Source: Thiobacillus sp. SCUT-2
GTDB taxonomy: Bacteria > Pseudomonadota > Gammaproteobacteria > Burkholderiales > Thiobacillaceae
Assembly (NCBI RefSeq): GCF_035621355.1
Contig: NZ_CP141769.1
Span: 1,860,001 to 1,924,000 of the forward strand
Direction of reading: 5' to 3'
Length of the DNA stretch: 64,000 nt
Part shown: in pieces, positions 1 through 9,382 of the stretch
Layout of the letters: each line of letters begins with the position of its first letter
Position numbering within the stretch: position 1 is the stretch's first letter
Made by a program: the position numbers and the translations under genes
Notes under the pieces: generated by a model
Told to the model about the DNA's origin: nothing
Databases searched by the model: none
The model's input: the letters and a program-made list of their open reading frames with translations, nothing else

Positions 1-437
1 CCTACCATCTCGAGCTGCACTCCGATGACAAGACGTACATGGCGTCGGTTTCCTGGGCCTATGCGCAGGACCAGCTCATCGCGCTCCGCCAGCAGAATGC
101 CGCCGCCGAAGCGGCGGCGCCTGTCGCCACCGGCGTCGACATCAACGCGCTCAATTTCCGTTACCGCATCGAGGGCGACAATCCGCCGTGGCGTCCGCTT
201 CGCGCCTTTGACGACGGCAGACAGGTCTTCATCGAATTCCCGACCGGCATCTCCCAGGGTGAGCTCCCGCCGCTATGGGTCATCGGCGCGGAAGGCGATG
301 GCCAACTCGTGAACTACCGGGTCCGCGGCAATCACATGATCGTCGATCGTCTGTTCGCCGCGGCTGAACTCAAGCTCGGCGGCAAGCATCAGGAGATCGT
401 TCGTATCGTCCGCACCGACGGAAGGCCGCGGCCGTGA
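1..437 (+). CDS. trbG: TrbG/VirB9-like conjugal transfer protein, C-terminal part (first trb operon)
   Basis: This is the 3' end of a gene whose start lies before the window; the frame is open from base 3. TrbG is the VirB9 counterpart of a P-type type IV secretion system and joins the outer-membrane core complex with TrbI. The visible part holds the conserved C-terminal VirB9 fold, with 'PPWRPLRAFDDG' and 'QGELPPLWVIG'. A second, clearly divergent trbG at 63147 has the equivalent motifs, so this belongs to a different conjugation operon. The stop overlaps the trbI start by 4 bp (GTGA). Confidence 0.9.
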   Translation, partial: YHLELHSDDKTYMASVSWAYAQDQLIALRQQNAAAEAAAPVATGVDINALNFRYRIEGDNPPWRPLRAFDDGRQVFIEFPTGISQGELPPLWVIGAEGDGQLVNYRVRGNHMIVDRLFAAAELKLGGKHQEIVRIVRTDGRPRP

Positions 438-1606
438 CAGACGAAGCCCGAAACGAGGAGCGGCCAGCCGAGGCCGAGCGTCCGCCCGAAGAGATGCGGC
501 TGCGCGCCGGGCGGCCGCCCGTGACGCGCCTGTCCCGCAAGGTCCTGCTCGGCGTGGGCGCGGCCGCCGCCATCGGCGTCGGTGGGGCCCTCCTTTTTGC
601 CCTGAAACCTCAACACCACACTTCAGGGACCGAACTCTTCAACACGAACAACCGCAACACACCCGACGGGCTGGCGAACCTTCCCCGCGACTACACGGGA
701 CTCCCGAAGCCCGTGCCGCAGCTGGGGCCGCCGCTGCCCGGCGATCTCGGCAAACCCATCCTCAACGCCGGCGCGCCCGCACCTGGAATGCCGATGCCCG
801 GTCCGAGTCCCGAAGAGCAACGACTTGCTCAAGAGATGGAAGCAGCGCGGACCAGCCATCTGTTCGCCACGACAAATGTCGCGGCAGGCTCGGTGACGCC
901 TTCACCGACCGCCGGACAACCGACGCCGACGTCAGCGAACGCGTCATCCGACCTCACGTCGCAGGATCACAAGCTCGCCTTCCTCAACGGCAACATCGAT
1001 CGCCGTACCACCAGTCCCGACCGTGTCCAGCCGCTGGCGAGCCCTTACGTGCTGCAGGCCGGCGCCGTGATCCCGGCGTCCTTGATCACCGGCTTGCGCT
1101 CCGATCTGCCGGGCCAAGTGACCGCCCAAGTGACCGAGGATGTCTACGACAGTCCGACTGGCAAGATCCTGCTGATCCCGCAAGGCTCACGCCTCGTTGG
1201 CCAGTACGATGCTCAGATCGCGTTCGGCCAGTCGCGTGCCTTGCTCGTCTGGAACCGGCTCATCATGCCGAACGGCCGATCGATCGTGCTGGAGCGCCAA
1301 CCTGGCGCTGACACCGAAGGCTACGCTGGCCTTGAGGACGAGGTCGATAACCATTGGGGCATGCTGTTCAAGGCCGCTCTTCTTTCGACTGTCCTGAGCG
1401 TTGGAACGGAGGTCGGCATGAGCGGCAACAATAATGGCTCGCTTGCCGAAGCAATCCAACAGGGGATGTCGCAAAGCATTAACCAGACTGGACAGCAAGT
1501 GGTTAGCCGCTCGCTCAACATTCAGCCGACGATCACGATCCGGCCTGGTTTCCCGGTTCGTGTGATGGTTACCCACGATCTAGTCCTCGAACCGTACGGA
1601 GCATGA
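434..1606 (+). CDS. trbI: TrbI/VirB10-like conjugal transfer protein
   Basis: 390 residues, GTG start overlapping the trbG stop. TrbI spans the cell envelope as the VirB10-type core subunit of the mating channel. A short basic cytoplasmic N terminus is followed by one membrane segment (about residues 38-57), a long Pro/Ala-rich periplasmic linker, and the conserved C-terminal barrel domain (about 190-385) with 'GSRLVGQYDAQIAFGQSRAL' and 'VWNRLIMPNGRSI'. It is the last structural trb gene of this operon, as is usual in Tn4371-type elements. Confidence 0.93.
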   Translation: MTDEARNEERPAEAERPPEEMRLRAGRPPVTRLSRKVLLGVGAAAAIGVGGALLFALKPQHHTSGTELFNTNNRNTPDGLANLPRDYTGLPKPVPQLGPPLPGDLGKPILNAGAPAPGMPMPGPSPEEQRLAQEMEAARTSHLFATTNVAAGSVTPSPTAGQPTPTSANASSDLTSQDHKLAFLNGNIDRRTTSPDRVQPLASPYVLQAGAVIPASLITGLRSDLPGQVTAQVTEDVYDSPTGKILLIPQGSRLVGQYDAQIAFGQSRALLVWNRLIMPNGRSIVLERQPGADTEGYAGLEDEVDNHWGMLFKAALLSTVLSVGTEVGMSGNNNGSLAEAIQQGMSQSINQTGQQVVSRSLNIQPTITIRPGFPVRVMVTHDLVLEPYGA

Positions 1607-1615
1607 AGAAACAAC

Positions 1616-1849
1616 ATGGCAAAGCTCAAGCTCGCTGCAATCGAAGAGATCAAGCCAGTCAAACTCACAGTCGAGTTGCCCGCGTCAGTGCACCGCGATC
1701 TCCTTGCCTACGGAGCAGTGCTTGTGCGTGAAACCGATCATGCTGCAATCGAACCCGAGAAGCTCGTAGCTCCGATGTTGGCGCGATTCATGGCAACGGA
1801 CCGGGTTTTCGCGAAATTACGAAGAAGCTTGTCGCAGAAGGTGCCGTGA
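1616..1849 (+). CDS. DUF2274 family protein
   Basis: 77 residues, starting 9 bp after trbI. The sequence (LKLAAIEEIKPVKLTVELPA...) matches the small DUF2274 proteins that normally follow trbI in this class of ICE; their function is unknown. The ribbon-helix-helix-like opening (KLTVELPASVHRDL) would fit a DNA-binding or regulatory protein, but that is inference. Its 3' end overlaps the convergent LysR gene by 33 bp. Confidence 0.8.
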   Translation: MAKLKLAAIEEIKPVKLTVELPASVHRDLLAYGAVLVRETDHAAIEPEKLVAPMLARFMATDRVFAKLRRSLSQKVP

Positions 1850-2719
1850 GCGCGATTCATCGCGCATAAAGGAGAGGAAGCGGCCGAGGACAGCGTCTTC
1901 CGCATCTGGAATCCAGGCGAGTTCAACCTGAAGCCAGGCATCTTCCTCATCGATTGGCCGGTAAACGACTCCCGGAAATACGACTTCAGACTGGCTCACC
2001 GTCGCTAGGGTAACTCCCAAACCCGCGCCTACGAGCGCGAACACGCTTTGCTTGCTCGCCGCATGCATGTGAAACTTAACGCCGCTTCCGAGGAATGCGG
2101 CATAGAACTCCCGGGCAGACTGACTTTCATCCCATCCCTGAACCAGGAATATTTCGTCACGTAACACATCCCAGTCGACCGCCCTGCGCCCGGAAAGAGG
2201 GTGCCCCTGCGGCAGCGCCGCGACTATGCGTTCGCGGTAAAGGGGCTCGGACGTTGCATGTGGCCATAGGGTATGGCTGGTCATCAGGGCGGCATCGAGC
2301 CGACGCTCCGCCAGCGCGACTTGGATGTCACGCTCGTTCATCTCGAATATCGTTAGAAGCACATCGGGGTGCATCTCTCGCCACCTTGAAAGCAAAGTCC
2401 GCATGGGCTCGCCAATAGGCGGCATACGCACGCCAAGCCGAACCTTCCCGACCTTTCCCGTACCGTTCTGGTGTCCCGACGTCATGACGGCATCGATATC
2501 GGCGAGTGCGCGCCGGACAAACATCAGCACCGCCTGGCCGCCCGTCGTGAGACGTATTCCGAAACGGCCTCGCTCAAAGAGCGTTAAGCCGAGCTCTTCC
2601 TCCACACGTCCGATCCGGCGACTGATGGTGGAGGAGTTCAATCCAAGCGCTTTGGCGGCGCGGGCGAAGGTTCCTGCGTCCGCTGATGCCGTCAGATATC
2701 TAAGGTCACGGATTTCCAT
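1817..2719 (-). CDS. LysR family transcriptional regulator
   Basis: About 300 residues. The N-terminal winged HTH (about 4-60, 'AKALGLNSSTISRRIGRVEE') is followed by a periplasmic-binding-protein-like effector domain. I chose the ATG at 2719 (protein begins MEIRDLRYL); a GTG at 2728 would add three residues. It is convergent with the trb operon and lies 247 bp from the 3' end of the RND pump gene, so it need not control the pump, which has its own divergent LysR at 8227. LysR genes beside trb/tra modules are common in Tn4371-like ICEs. Confidence 0.85.
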   Translation of the reverse strand: MEIRDLRYLTASADAGTFARAAKALGLNSSTISRRIGRVEEELGLTLFERGRFGIRLTTGGQAVLMFVRRALADIDAVMTSGHQNGTGKVGKVRLGVRMPPIGEPMRTLLSRWREMHPDVLLTIFEMNERDIQVALAERRLDAALMTSHTLWPHATSEPLYRERIVAALPQGHPLSGRRAVDWDVLRDEIFLVQGWDESQSAREFYAAFLGSGVKFHMHAASKQSVFALVGAGLGVTLATVSQSEVVFPGVVYRPIDEEDAWLQVELAWIPDAEDAVLGRFLSFMRDESRSRHLLRQASS

Positions 2720-2966
2720 TGCCGCCACGCCAGGCGTACTCGGACATGGAGATCAAGATTTCGAGTCGCCCCTCAAATCCTTTATTAGTCGATCGTCTCA
2801 GGCACACACTGGACACTATGACGTTTCGCGTAAGATACCGCGGCAGGATAAATGGCGCGATGCGACAGCAGAGTGTTGCGAGGTCATCGGACCCCTTCAC
2901 GAACGGCATACATACGCTCGTCACAATTGACTCCATTCATGACTATGCCGCCAGCAGGCAATGTTC

Positions 2967-5900
2967 TCACTTCCTCTTCGCGGCCAATATATTTTCAGAT
3001 CCATCGACTTTGGTTGGTTGCTTTTGCCTTAGCCAGATTTGGAATCTATCGAGATACAGATAGATTACCGGCGTCGTATAGAGTGTGAGCAACTGACTGA
3101 GTGCCAGCCCCCCAATCATCGCGTAGCCGAGCGGCTGACGTAATTCCGAGCCCGTGCCATTGCCGAGCGCGAGCGGAACTCCGGCAAGCAAAGCCGCCCC
3201 CGTCGTCATCAGGATGGGGCGGAAGCGCAAGAGGCATGCTTCGCGAATGGCCTGAACCGGTGGAAGGTGACGGTCACGCTCGGCAACAATGGCAAAGTCG
3301 ACCAGCATGATGCCGTTCTTCTTGACGATTCCGATCAACAGGATGATTGCGATGATGCCTATCACCGACAGATCTATGTGCCCCATCCACAACGCAAGTA
3401 ACGCACCAACACCGGCCGATGGTAATGTCGAAAGAATCGTCAGAGGATGAATGAAACTCTCATACAGCACACCGAGGATGATATAGACGACTACGAGCGC
3501 CGCGATGATCAGCACAGGCATACTCGACAACGATGTCTGGAACGCTTGCGCATTGCCCTGGAATGCACCAGTCACTGTGCCGGGCATGTTGATCTCCTGC
3601 GCCGCCTGGCTGATTGCGTTGACAGCCTGGCCAAGCGCGACGCCTGGACGGAGATTGAACGACAGGGTAACCGCGGGAAACTGACCCTGATGTGTCACCG
3701 ACAGCGACCCGACCTTGGCCGAATCAACTCTCACGAGCGCGGAAAGCGGCACCGCAGCGCCTGTCAGCGGCGATTTCACATAGATGCGGTCGAGTGATGC
3801 AAGCGTGCGCTGCAGTGCCGGGGTGATTTCAAGAACGATCGGGTATGTATTGAGCTGGGTGAAGTACTGCGTGATCTGCCGCTGGCCGTAGGCATCGTTT
3901 AGCGTGTCGTCGATCGTCTGCGGCGAAATGCCAAAGCGTGAAGCTTGGTCCCGGTTGATGTCGACCGTGAGCAGCGGCGCGTCGGCGAGAAGGTCTGTGG
4001 CTACGTCCGCGAGCTGGGGCAGCGTGCGCATTTTCTGAAGCATCTTCTGTGACCATGTGGTCAGCTCGCCCACATCGGCACTCTGCAACGTATATTGAAA
4101 ACTGCCGCGCGAAGATCGGCCGCCTACGGTGATGTCCTGAGTTGCCGACAAAGAAAGATTGACGCCCTGGACCTTTGCGATCTTCGGCCTCAACCGGTCG
4201 ATAATCTGGGAAGCCGTGAGCGTGCGCTCGTCGCGCGGCTTGAGAACGATATAAAATCGAGCGGTATTCGCTGTCTGTGCAAAACCATTTCCGCCGGTGC
4301 TACCCGTCCATGAGGCAATCCCCTCAACGCCGGGATCCTTGAGGACGACCTCTCCGACGACACGTTCGAGACGCTTCATCTCCTCGGGCGAGACCTCCTG
4401 CGCCGCCTCCGCCAGGCCGCCGATCAGGCCGGTGTCCTGAATCGGAAAAAAGCCTTTGGGGATCTGGATGGCCATGACGACGGCCAACACAACCGTAGCG
4501 AAGAACACGCAGAGGGTGACCGCCTGATGACGCAGCACGATGTCGAGCGTGTGCCGATAGCCGGACTGCATCGTGTCGAAGCAAGTTTCGAGGGTGCGAT
4601 AGAGGCGGCCATGATCCTCTGATGCCTCCCGCCGCATGAAGCGCGAGCACAGCATCGGGGCGAGCGTGAGCGATACCAAAGCTGAGACCGCAATCGCCGC
4701 GGTCACGGTTAGAGCGAACTCTCGAAATAATCGGCCGACAATCCCACCCATAAGCAAGAGCGGGATGAAAACGGCGATCAGCGACACGCTGATCGAAAGC
4801 ACGGTAAAGGCGATCTCTCGCGAGCCGTTAAGCGCGGCTTCAAAGGGCGGCACGCCACTTTCGATATGACGGTAGATGTTTTCGACGACCACGATAGCGT
4901 CGTCGACCACGAAGCCGACGGCTATGGTCAGCGCCATCAGTGACAAATTGTCAAGACTGAAGCCGAGCACATACATGGCCGCAAACGATCCGAGCAGCGC
5001 GAGCACAATCGTGAAACCCGGAATCAGCGTCGCCCACAAATTGCGTAGGAATAGCAGGACCACCATCACGACGAGGCCGACAGTCAGGCCAAGCGTAAAC
5101 TCGACATCGCGCACCGAAGCGCGGATGGTGGTCGTTCGGTCGAGAACAGTATGGATTGTGATCGCTGGCGGAATATCGGCCGCGAGACGTGGCAGTTGGG
5201 CCTTGATCCGGTCTACGGTGTCGATGACATTGGCGCCGGGCTGCTTATAGACTGTAAGAAGGATCGCGGGTTTATTGTTGTCATAGGCGGCTGCAGTTCG
5301 ATCGGACGCCGCGGAGACCGCCTCGCCGACGTCGCGCACTCTGACCGGAGCGCCATTACGATAGGCGAGCACGACGTCATCGAATTGTTTTGCCTCGGTG
5401 ATCTGGTCGTTGGCTGCGATCGTGAAGCTCATTTTGCCCGTATCGAGCGTGCCTTTGGCGGCATCGGTCGTGGCGTTGGCGAGGACTGGCCGTATGTCCT
5501 CAAGGGTCAACCCGCGCGAAGCGAGCTTTGCCGGATCGACTTGAACACGGATCGCTGGCTTCTGCTCACCGCCGAGCGACACCTGGGCGACACCCGGTAC
5601 TTGCGAGATCTTTTGGGCGAGATAATTGTCGGCATATTCGTTGACGCTGGTGAGCGGGATTGTATCGGAGCTCGCCGAGAGGACGAGGATGGGGGCGTCG
5701 GCCGGGTTCAGCTTCTTGTAGGTCGGCGGCGTCGTCATCGATCGCGGCAACCTGTTGCTTGCGGCGTTGATCGCCGCCTGCACGTCCTGCGCCGCCGAGT
5801 CGATATTGCGATCAAGATCGAACTGGATTGTGATAGATGTCGCGCCCAGCGCGCTGAGCGACGTCATCTGGGTAACGCCCGCGATCTGCCCGAGCTGGCG

Positions 5901-6104
5901 CTCGAGCGGCGCCGCAACCGATGAAGCCATCGTGTCGGCGCTCGCTCCGGCAAGCGTTGCGGTGACTTGAACGGTCGGGAAATCGACCTGCGGCAGCGGG
6001 GCGACCGGCAGGAGCGGGAACGCGGCAATGCCCAGGAGCGCCAAAGCCGCCATCAGCAGTGCCGTTGCGACCGGTCGTGCGATGAATGGCGCGGAGAGAT
6101 TCAC
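2967..6104 (-). CDS. RND multidrug efflux pump, inner-membrane transporter (MdtB/MdtC-like)
   Basis: 1045 residues, full length for the HAE1 RND family. It begins 'MNLSAPFIARPVATALLMAA', typical of MdtB/MdtC-type pumps. The proton-relay acidic pair is visible in 'GFVVDDAIVVVENIYRH' and the second-half lysine motif in 'GIVKKNGIMLVDFA'. It would export drugs or other amphiphilic compounds using proton motive force, together with the adaptor encoded just upstream (ATGA overlap at 6101-6104). No outer-membrane factor gene is nearby, so a TolC-like partner must come from elsewhere. Confidence 0.93.
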   Translation of the reverse strand: MNLSAPFIARPVATALLMAALALLGIAAFPLLPVAPLPQVDFPTVQVTATLAGASADTMASSVAAPLERQLGQIAGVTQMTSLSALGATSITIQFDLDRNIDSAAQDVQAAINAASNRLPRSMTTPPTYKKLNPADAPILVLSASSDTIPLTSVNEYADNYLAQKISQVPGVAQVSLGGEQKPAIRVQVDPAKLASRGLTLEDIRPVLANATTDAAKGTLDTGKMSFTIAANDQITEAKQFDDVVLAYRNGAPVRVRDVGEAVSAASDRTAAAYDNNKPAILLTVYKQPGANVIDTVDRIKAQLPRLAADIPPAITIHTVLDRTTTIRASVRDVEFTLGLTVGLVVMVVLLFLRNLWATLIPGFTIVLALLGSFAAMYVLGFSLDNLSLMALTIAVGFVVDDAIVVVENIYRHIESGVPPFEAALNGSREIAFTVLSISVSLIAVFIPLLLMGGIVGRLFREFALTVTAAIAVSALVSLTLAPMLCSRFMRREASEDHGRLYRTLETCFDTMQSGYRHTLDIVLRHQAVTLCVFFATVVLAVVMAIQIPKGFFPIQDTGLIGGLAEAAQEVSPEEMKRLERVVGEVVLKDPGVEGIASWTGSTGGNGFAQTANTARFYIVLKPRDERTLTASQIIDRLRPKIAKVQGVNLSLSATQDITVGGRSSRGSFQYTLQSADVGELTTWSQKMLQKMRTLPQLADVATDLLADAPLLTVDINRDQASRFGISPQTIDDTLNDAYGQRQITQYFTQLNTYPIVLEITPALQRTLASLDRIYVKSPLTGAAVPLSALVRVDSAKVGSLSVTHQGQFPAVTLSFNLRPGVALGQAVNAISQAAQEINMPGTVTGAFQGNAQAFQTSLSSMPVLIIAALVVVYIILGVLYESFIHPLTILSTLPSAGVGALLALWMGHIDLSVIGIIAIILLIGIVKKNGIMLVDFAIVAERDRHLPPVQAIREACLLRFRPILMTTGAALLAGVPLALGNGTGSELRQPLGYAMIGGLALSQLLTLYTTPVIYLYLDRFQIWLRQKQPTKVDGSENILAAKRK

Positions 6105-7354
6105 CTGGCACCCTCGGACGTTGGTGACCGGGGTGACGTGCCCCTTACCTGTACCCGAGCATCGCGCTTCAGCTTGAATTGTCCGTCCGTCACGACGCGT
6201 TCGCCGTCCCTAAGGCCCGAAGTGACCACCGTCAGATCGCCAGATGTCGGCCCCACCTCGATCGGCCGGGGTTCAGCCGTGTCTTTCGACGTCACGATCC
6301 ACGCGAACAAGCCCTGCGGGCCCCGCTGGACTGCGGTCGATGGAATGACGAGAGCATCGCTGAGCGTCTTGAGTGACAAGCGTGCATTAACAAATTCGCC
6401 CGGCCACAGCCTTTCGTCGTCATTAGGGAAGATGGCCTTCAGACGCATGGTGTCGGTAGCGGGATCGATTGCATCGTCGATAAGGAGGAGTTTCCCCGCG
6501 CTCAGTGCGCGGCGGTTGTTTTGGTCGAAAGCCGTCACCACGACAGGACCATGGGCTAAGGCGCTGCGTACATCATCGAGAAACCGTGCTGGCAGTGTGA
6601 ACAGCACGGCGGACGGGCGGATCCGCATCAGGATGACGATCGGTTGTGCATCGGACACATGCACCACGTTTCCAGGATCGATCGAGCGAATGCCAATTCG
6701 CCCGTCGCTTGGCGCCCTGATCGAGGTGTAGTCGAGTTGTGTCTGTGCGGTGTCGATCGCAGCTTCATCGGCGGCAATGGACGCCTTCAGTTGATCGACC
6801 GTTGCCTGCTGGTGATCGACAGTCTGCCGCGCTATGGAATCACTCAGCGCCAACGTCTTGTACCGCGTAAGATCTTTCTCGGCGGAAACGAGCAACGCAG
6901 CGTCCTGGGCTTTTTTCCCCCGGGCCTGGTCAAGCGCAGCCTTGAACAAGCGCGGGTCTATCTTGGCCAGTACGTCGCCCTTTTTGACATCCTGGCCTTC
7001 GGTGAACAGCACGTCCTGCAGTGTGCCATCGACCTGGGGACGAATACCCACAGTCAATGAAGCCTGTACGGCGCCAAGACCGGTCAGCTCGACGGGCACG
7101 TTCTGTCGAGTCGCGACGGAAACGCTTACCGGTACAGATGGGCGTGTGGTCGGCTGAATCTTGGTTCGCGGCGACAAAAGCCAGTGGGTCGCAATGCCAA
7201 CTACAATAAGTGCAACACTCGCAGAAATCAGAAAAATAGCACGCCGGCGCCTGACTGCGTTATGCTCAGTCTCGTTGACCGATGTTTCGTTAGAATGTGC
7301 CGGTTCTACCGGGCCCTGATCTTTTTGATCGCTCAAGCTCTCCGGAGACCTCAC
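6101..7354 (-). CDS. RND efflux periplasmic adaptor (membrane fusion protein, MdtA-like)
   Basis: 417 residues. An N-terminal cytoplasmic stretch is followed by a membrane anchor (about 38-60, 'RAIFLISASVALIVVGIATH'), then the lipoyl/biotinyl-like hybrid motif around 'VGIRPQVDGTLQDVLFTEG', an alpha-helical hairpin (about 140-190) and beta-barrel domains. It has no lipobox, so it is membrane-anchored. It overlaps the cupin gene upstream and the pump gene downstream by 4 bp each, which makes a tightly coupled cupin-adaptor-pump operon. Confidence 0.92.
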   Translation of the reverse strand: MRSPESLSDQKDQGPVEPAHSNETSVNETEHNAVRRRRAIFLISASVALIVVGIATHWLLSPRTKIQPTTRPSVPVSVSVATRQNVPVELTGLGAVQASLTVGIRPQVDGTLQDVLFTEGQDVKKGDVLAKIDPRLFKAALDQARGKKAQDAALLVSAEKDLTRYKTLALSDSIARQTVDHQQATVDQLKASIAADEAAIDTAQTQLDYTSIRAPSDGRIGIRSIDPGNVVHVSDAQPIVILMRIRPSAVLFTLPARFLDDVRSALAHGPVVVTAFDQNNRRALSAGKLLLIDDAIDPATDTMRLKAIFPNDDERLWPGEFVNARLSLKTLSDALVIPSTAVQRGPQGLFAWIVTSKDTAEPRPIEVGPTSGDLTVVTSGLRDGERVVTDGQFKLKRDARVQVRGTSPRSPTSEGAR

Positions 7355-7782
7355 TTCTTTATCGGTTCGGGGATAGAACGACCCTTACCCTTTTCCGCTA
7401 CGATGAACTCCAGAAAACGGAGATGATCCGTGGTGCTTGGATTCCAGTGGGAATGGATCGTGCCGGCGGGAACAAACAAACTCTCACCGGCATGGAGCGT
7501 TACCGGCGGCTTCCCATCTTCCTGCCAAACACCTGTCCCTGACACGACATAGAACGTGATCGCAGCCGGATGGAGATGCCGCGGGTTGATCCCACCCGGA
7601 GCGTATTCCGTCTCGTAGACTGCGACCTCCAAATTTTTCGTGCCGGGTATTACGGTCTGCAGCAGCGGAGCATGCGGTATCACGCCATGCTTTTCTTGGC
7701 TTACAGCCGGACTCGCCTGAAGCATGCACAGGACTCCTATCGCCGCAGCGCTGATCGTTATGAGATTCGATATCTTCATCAT
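7351..7782 (-). CDS. Secreted cupin-domain protein
   Basis: 143 residues. A signal peptide (about 1-29) is followed by a single cupin barrel with the metal-binding type motifs 'NPRHLHPAAITFYVVSGTG' and 'GESLFVPAGTIHSHWN'. It is probably a periplasmic metal-binding protein; the substrate is unknown. It is translationally coupled to the RND adaptor, so it may bind or modify something handled by the pump. A start two codons either side is possible (MMKIS). Confidence 0.8.
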   Translation of the reverse strand: MMKISNLITISAAAIGVLCMLQASPAVSQEKHGVIPHAPLLQTVIPGTKNLEVAVYETEYAPGGINPRHLHPAAITFYVVSGTGVWQEDGKPPVTLHAGESLFVPAGTIHSHWNPSTTDHLRFLEFIVAEKGKGRSIPEPIKK

Positions 7783-7875
7783 TTGACGTTTTCCCGGACG
7801 CTGACTCGGTGAAGCACGGTATTGAGCAGGGCTATCGTTGATCGTTGCACTGATGGTTGGCCGAACTGCGAGTAG

Positions 7876-8142
7876 TCACGCGGAACGTATCTTGGTGGTG
7901 TCCATAACTATCTGACCGTCCGACCATCCCAGCATTTGGGTTTGGCTCATCGTCGGGCCGTACTGGTGAAGCCGACTGTGCTCCAGCCGAGAGTGCCACC
8001 AATCATGCCAAGGCCAGTCCCACCCGTGGTTCATTGGCCCTCGCGGCACCCATCCCGTAACGACGGCGAGCAAGCCAGCGGCTACTAGCAAGGCGACGGT
8101 GGCTGCGATGCCCAGAGCAATCTTACGCATAGAAATTCTCAT
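7876..8142 (-). CDS. Small Trp/His-rich membrane-anchored protein
   Basis: 88 residues, no family recognised. One N-terminal membrane segment or uncleaved signal (about 6-31, 'KIALGIAATVALLVAAGLLA') precedes an outward-facing tail unusually rich in Trp and His ('GWDWPWHDWWHSRLEHSRLH'). It is the first gene after the divergent LysR at 8227 and lies 93 bp before the cupin-adaptor-pump operon, so it is probably co-regulated. The His/Trp cluster could bind a metal or heme. The start may be the ATG at 8130, which is better spaced from AAGGATGAG. Confidence 0.6.
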   Translation of the reverse strand: MRISMRKIALGIAATVALLVAAGLLAVVTGWVPRGPMNHGWDWPWHDWWHSRLEHSRLHQYGPTMSQTQMLGWSDGQIVMDTTKIRSA

Positions 8143-8171
8143 CCTTGCGGAATAGAATATCGCGGATAAAC

Positions 8172-8188
8172 TTGCGTGGCAAACGCAA
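8172..8188. promoter_or_regulatory. Candidate LysR operator between divergent genes
   Basis: A perfect inverted repeat, TTGCG-N7-CGCAA, lies in the gap between the leftward pump block and the rightward LysR gene. The spacing fits the T-N11-A pattern of LysR-family boxes, and divergent autoregulation is the usual arrangement for this family. Binding has not been shown. Confidence 0.5.
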
Positions 8189-8226
8189 ATTTCTCGCGGT
8201 TAGCCCAACTTGAATTTGGGGTATTA

Positions 8227-9213
8227 ATGACTCGCCAGATGCCCTCCTTGAACGGATTGCGAGCCTTCGAGGCGGCTGGACGGCATGGCAGCTTCAAGGC
8301 AGCAGCGGAGGAGCTGAATGTCACTCAAACGGCGGTGAGCCACATGGTGCGGCTCTTGGAAAAACACCTCGGGTTCGCGCTCTTCCGCCGTCATGCCAAT
8401 AGGCTCGAGCTCACCGATCAGGGCCGGGCGTTCCAGCCCGGCCTGACCGAAGCCTTCGATGCGATCGCCCGGCTCTCTGAGCAAGTGGGCTCGATGCAGG
8501 CCGGCCCGGTGCTCACCGTCGGGGTCGCGCCGACGCTCGCTTTACACTGGCTAATTCCGCGCTTAACGAGCTTCAATCGCGACCATCCCAACATCGAGGT
8601 ACGCGTCGCTACCGGCGGTGCAATGCTTCCGCTGCGGGACGATTGGACATGTACTGTACGTCGCGGCGCGGGCAGTTGGCCTGGCTATATTGCCGAAGAG
8701 CTATTCCCATCAACGCTGGTGCCAGTCTGCACGCCGGCAATAGCAGCAAGCTTGCTGCACCCCCGCGATCTCCACACGGCAACCCTGATCGTCGTCTCCC
8801 ACTTGCGCGAGCAATGGACCTGGTGGTTCGAAGCGGCAGGCCTGAGCGCGCCGATACAGCCAGCTAATGAGGTATCGTTCGAGAGTTCTGTGATGGCAAT
8901 TCAGGCCGTCCTCGATGGAGTAGGAGTCGCTGTGGCGCAACTTCCCTATGTCAGTGATGCGCTGACAGCGGGCCGTCTGGTCACCCCATTTCCGATCATT
9001 GATCAGAAATACGAAGGCTGGTATCTGGCCTACAGGCCGATACGCGAGAAGGACCCGGCGCTATTGGCCTTCCGCAACTGGCTGCATGGCGAAGCTGAGT
9101 CGCAACGTCAGGTACATAAGAGATTGGGTCTGACGCGACCGCTTATGCGCAGCGGAACTCCAAAGTCCCGCTCACCGACCATCGTGACACCGCGCAAAAG
9201 TCAGAAGAAATAG
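8227..9213 (+). CDS. LysR family transcriptional regulator, GcvA-like
   Basis: 328 residues from the ATG at 8227, chosen because the GcvA-like start (MTRQMPSLNGLRAFEAAGRH) begins there; an in-frame extension to 8176 would cover the putative operator. The HTH lies at about 15-60 ('SFKAAAEELNVTQTAVSHMV'), then an effector domain ('RPIREKDPALLAFRNWLHGE'). The C terminus is longer than usual, basic and low-complexity. It is divergent from the 88-residue protein-cupin-adaptor-pump block and is the likely regulator of that efflux system. Confidence 0.88.
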   Translation: MTRQMPSLNGLRAFEAAGRHGSFKAAAEELNVTQTAVSHMVRLLEKHLGFALFRRHANRLELTDQGRAFQPGLTEAFDAIARLSEQVGSMQAGPVLTVGVAPTLALHWLIPRLTSFNRDHPNIEVRVATGGAMLPLRDDWTCTVRRGAGSWPGYIAEELFPSTLVPVCTPAIAASLLHPRDLHTATLIVVSHLREQWTWWFEAAGLSAPIQPANEVSFESSVMAIQAVLDGVGVAVAQLPYVSDALTAGRLVTPFPIIDQKYEGWYLAYRPIREKDPALLAFRNWLHGEAESQRQVHKRLGLTRPLMRSGTPKSRSPTIVTPRKSQKK

Positions 9214-9382
9214 TGCTAACCAATGCCATGTATGAGATGGGCTGCGGACCCCAAACCGTCCGACGCGCGGCGAGTTGGACCTGACGATCAAGTTCCCGTC
9301 CCGGCGGTCGATCCCCCTGGGCCGTTTGCGGTCGCCCGAAGCACTGATGCTAATCGGTGGATACTGGTGTCAGGTCGCTTGT

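Noticed and set aside
5151..5924. Long plus-strand open frame (257 codons) inside the RND pump gene
   Set aside because: It lies entirely antisense to a strongly conserved transporter and encodes Arg-rich low-complexity sequence with no domain.
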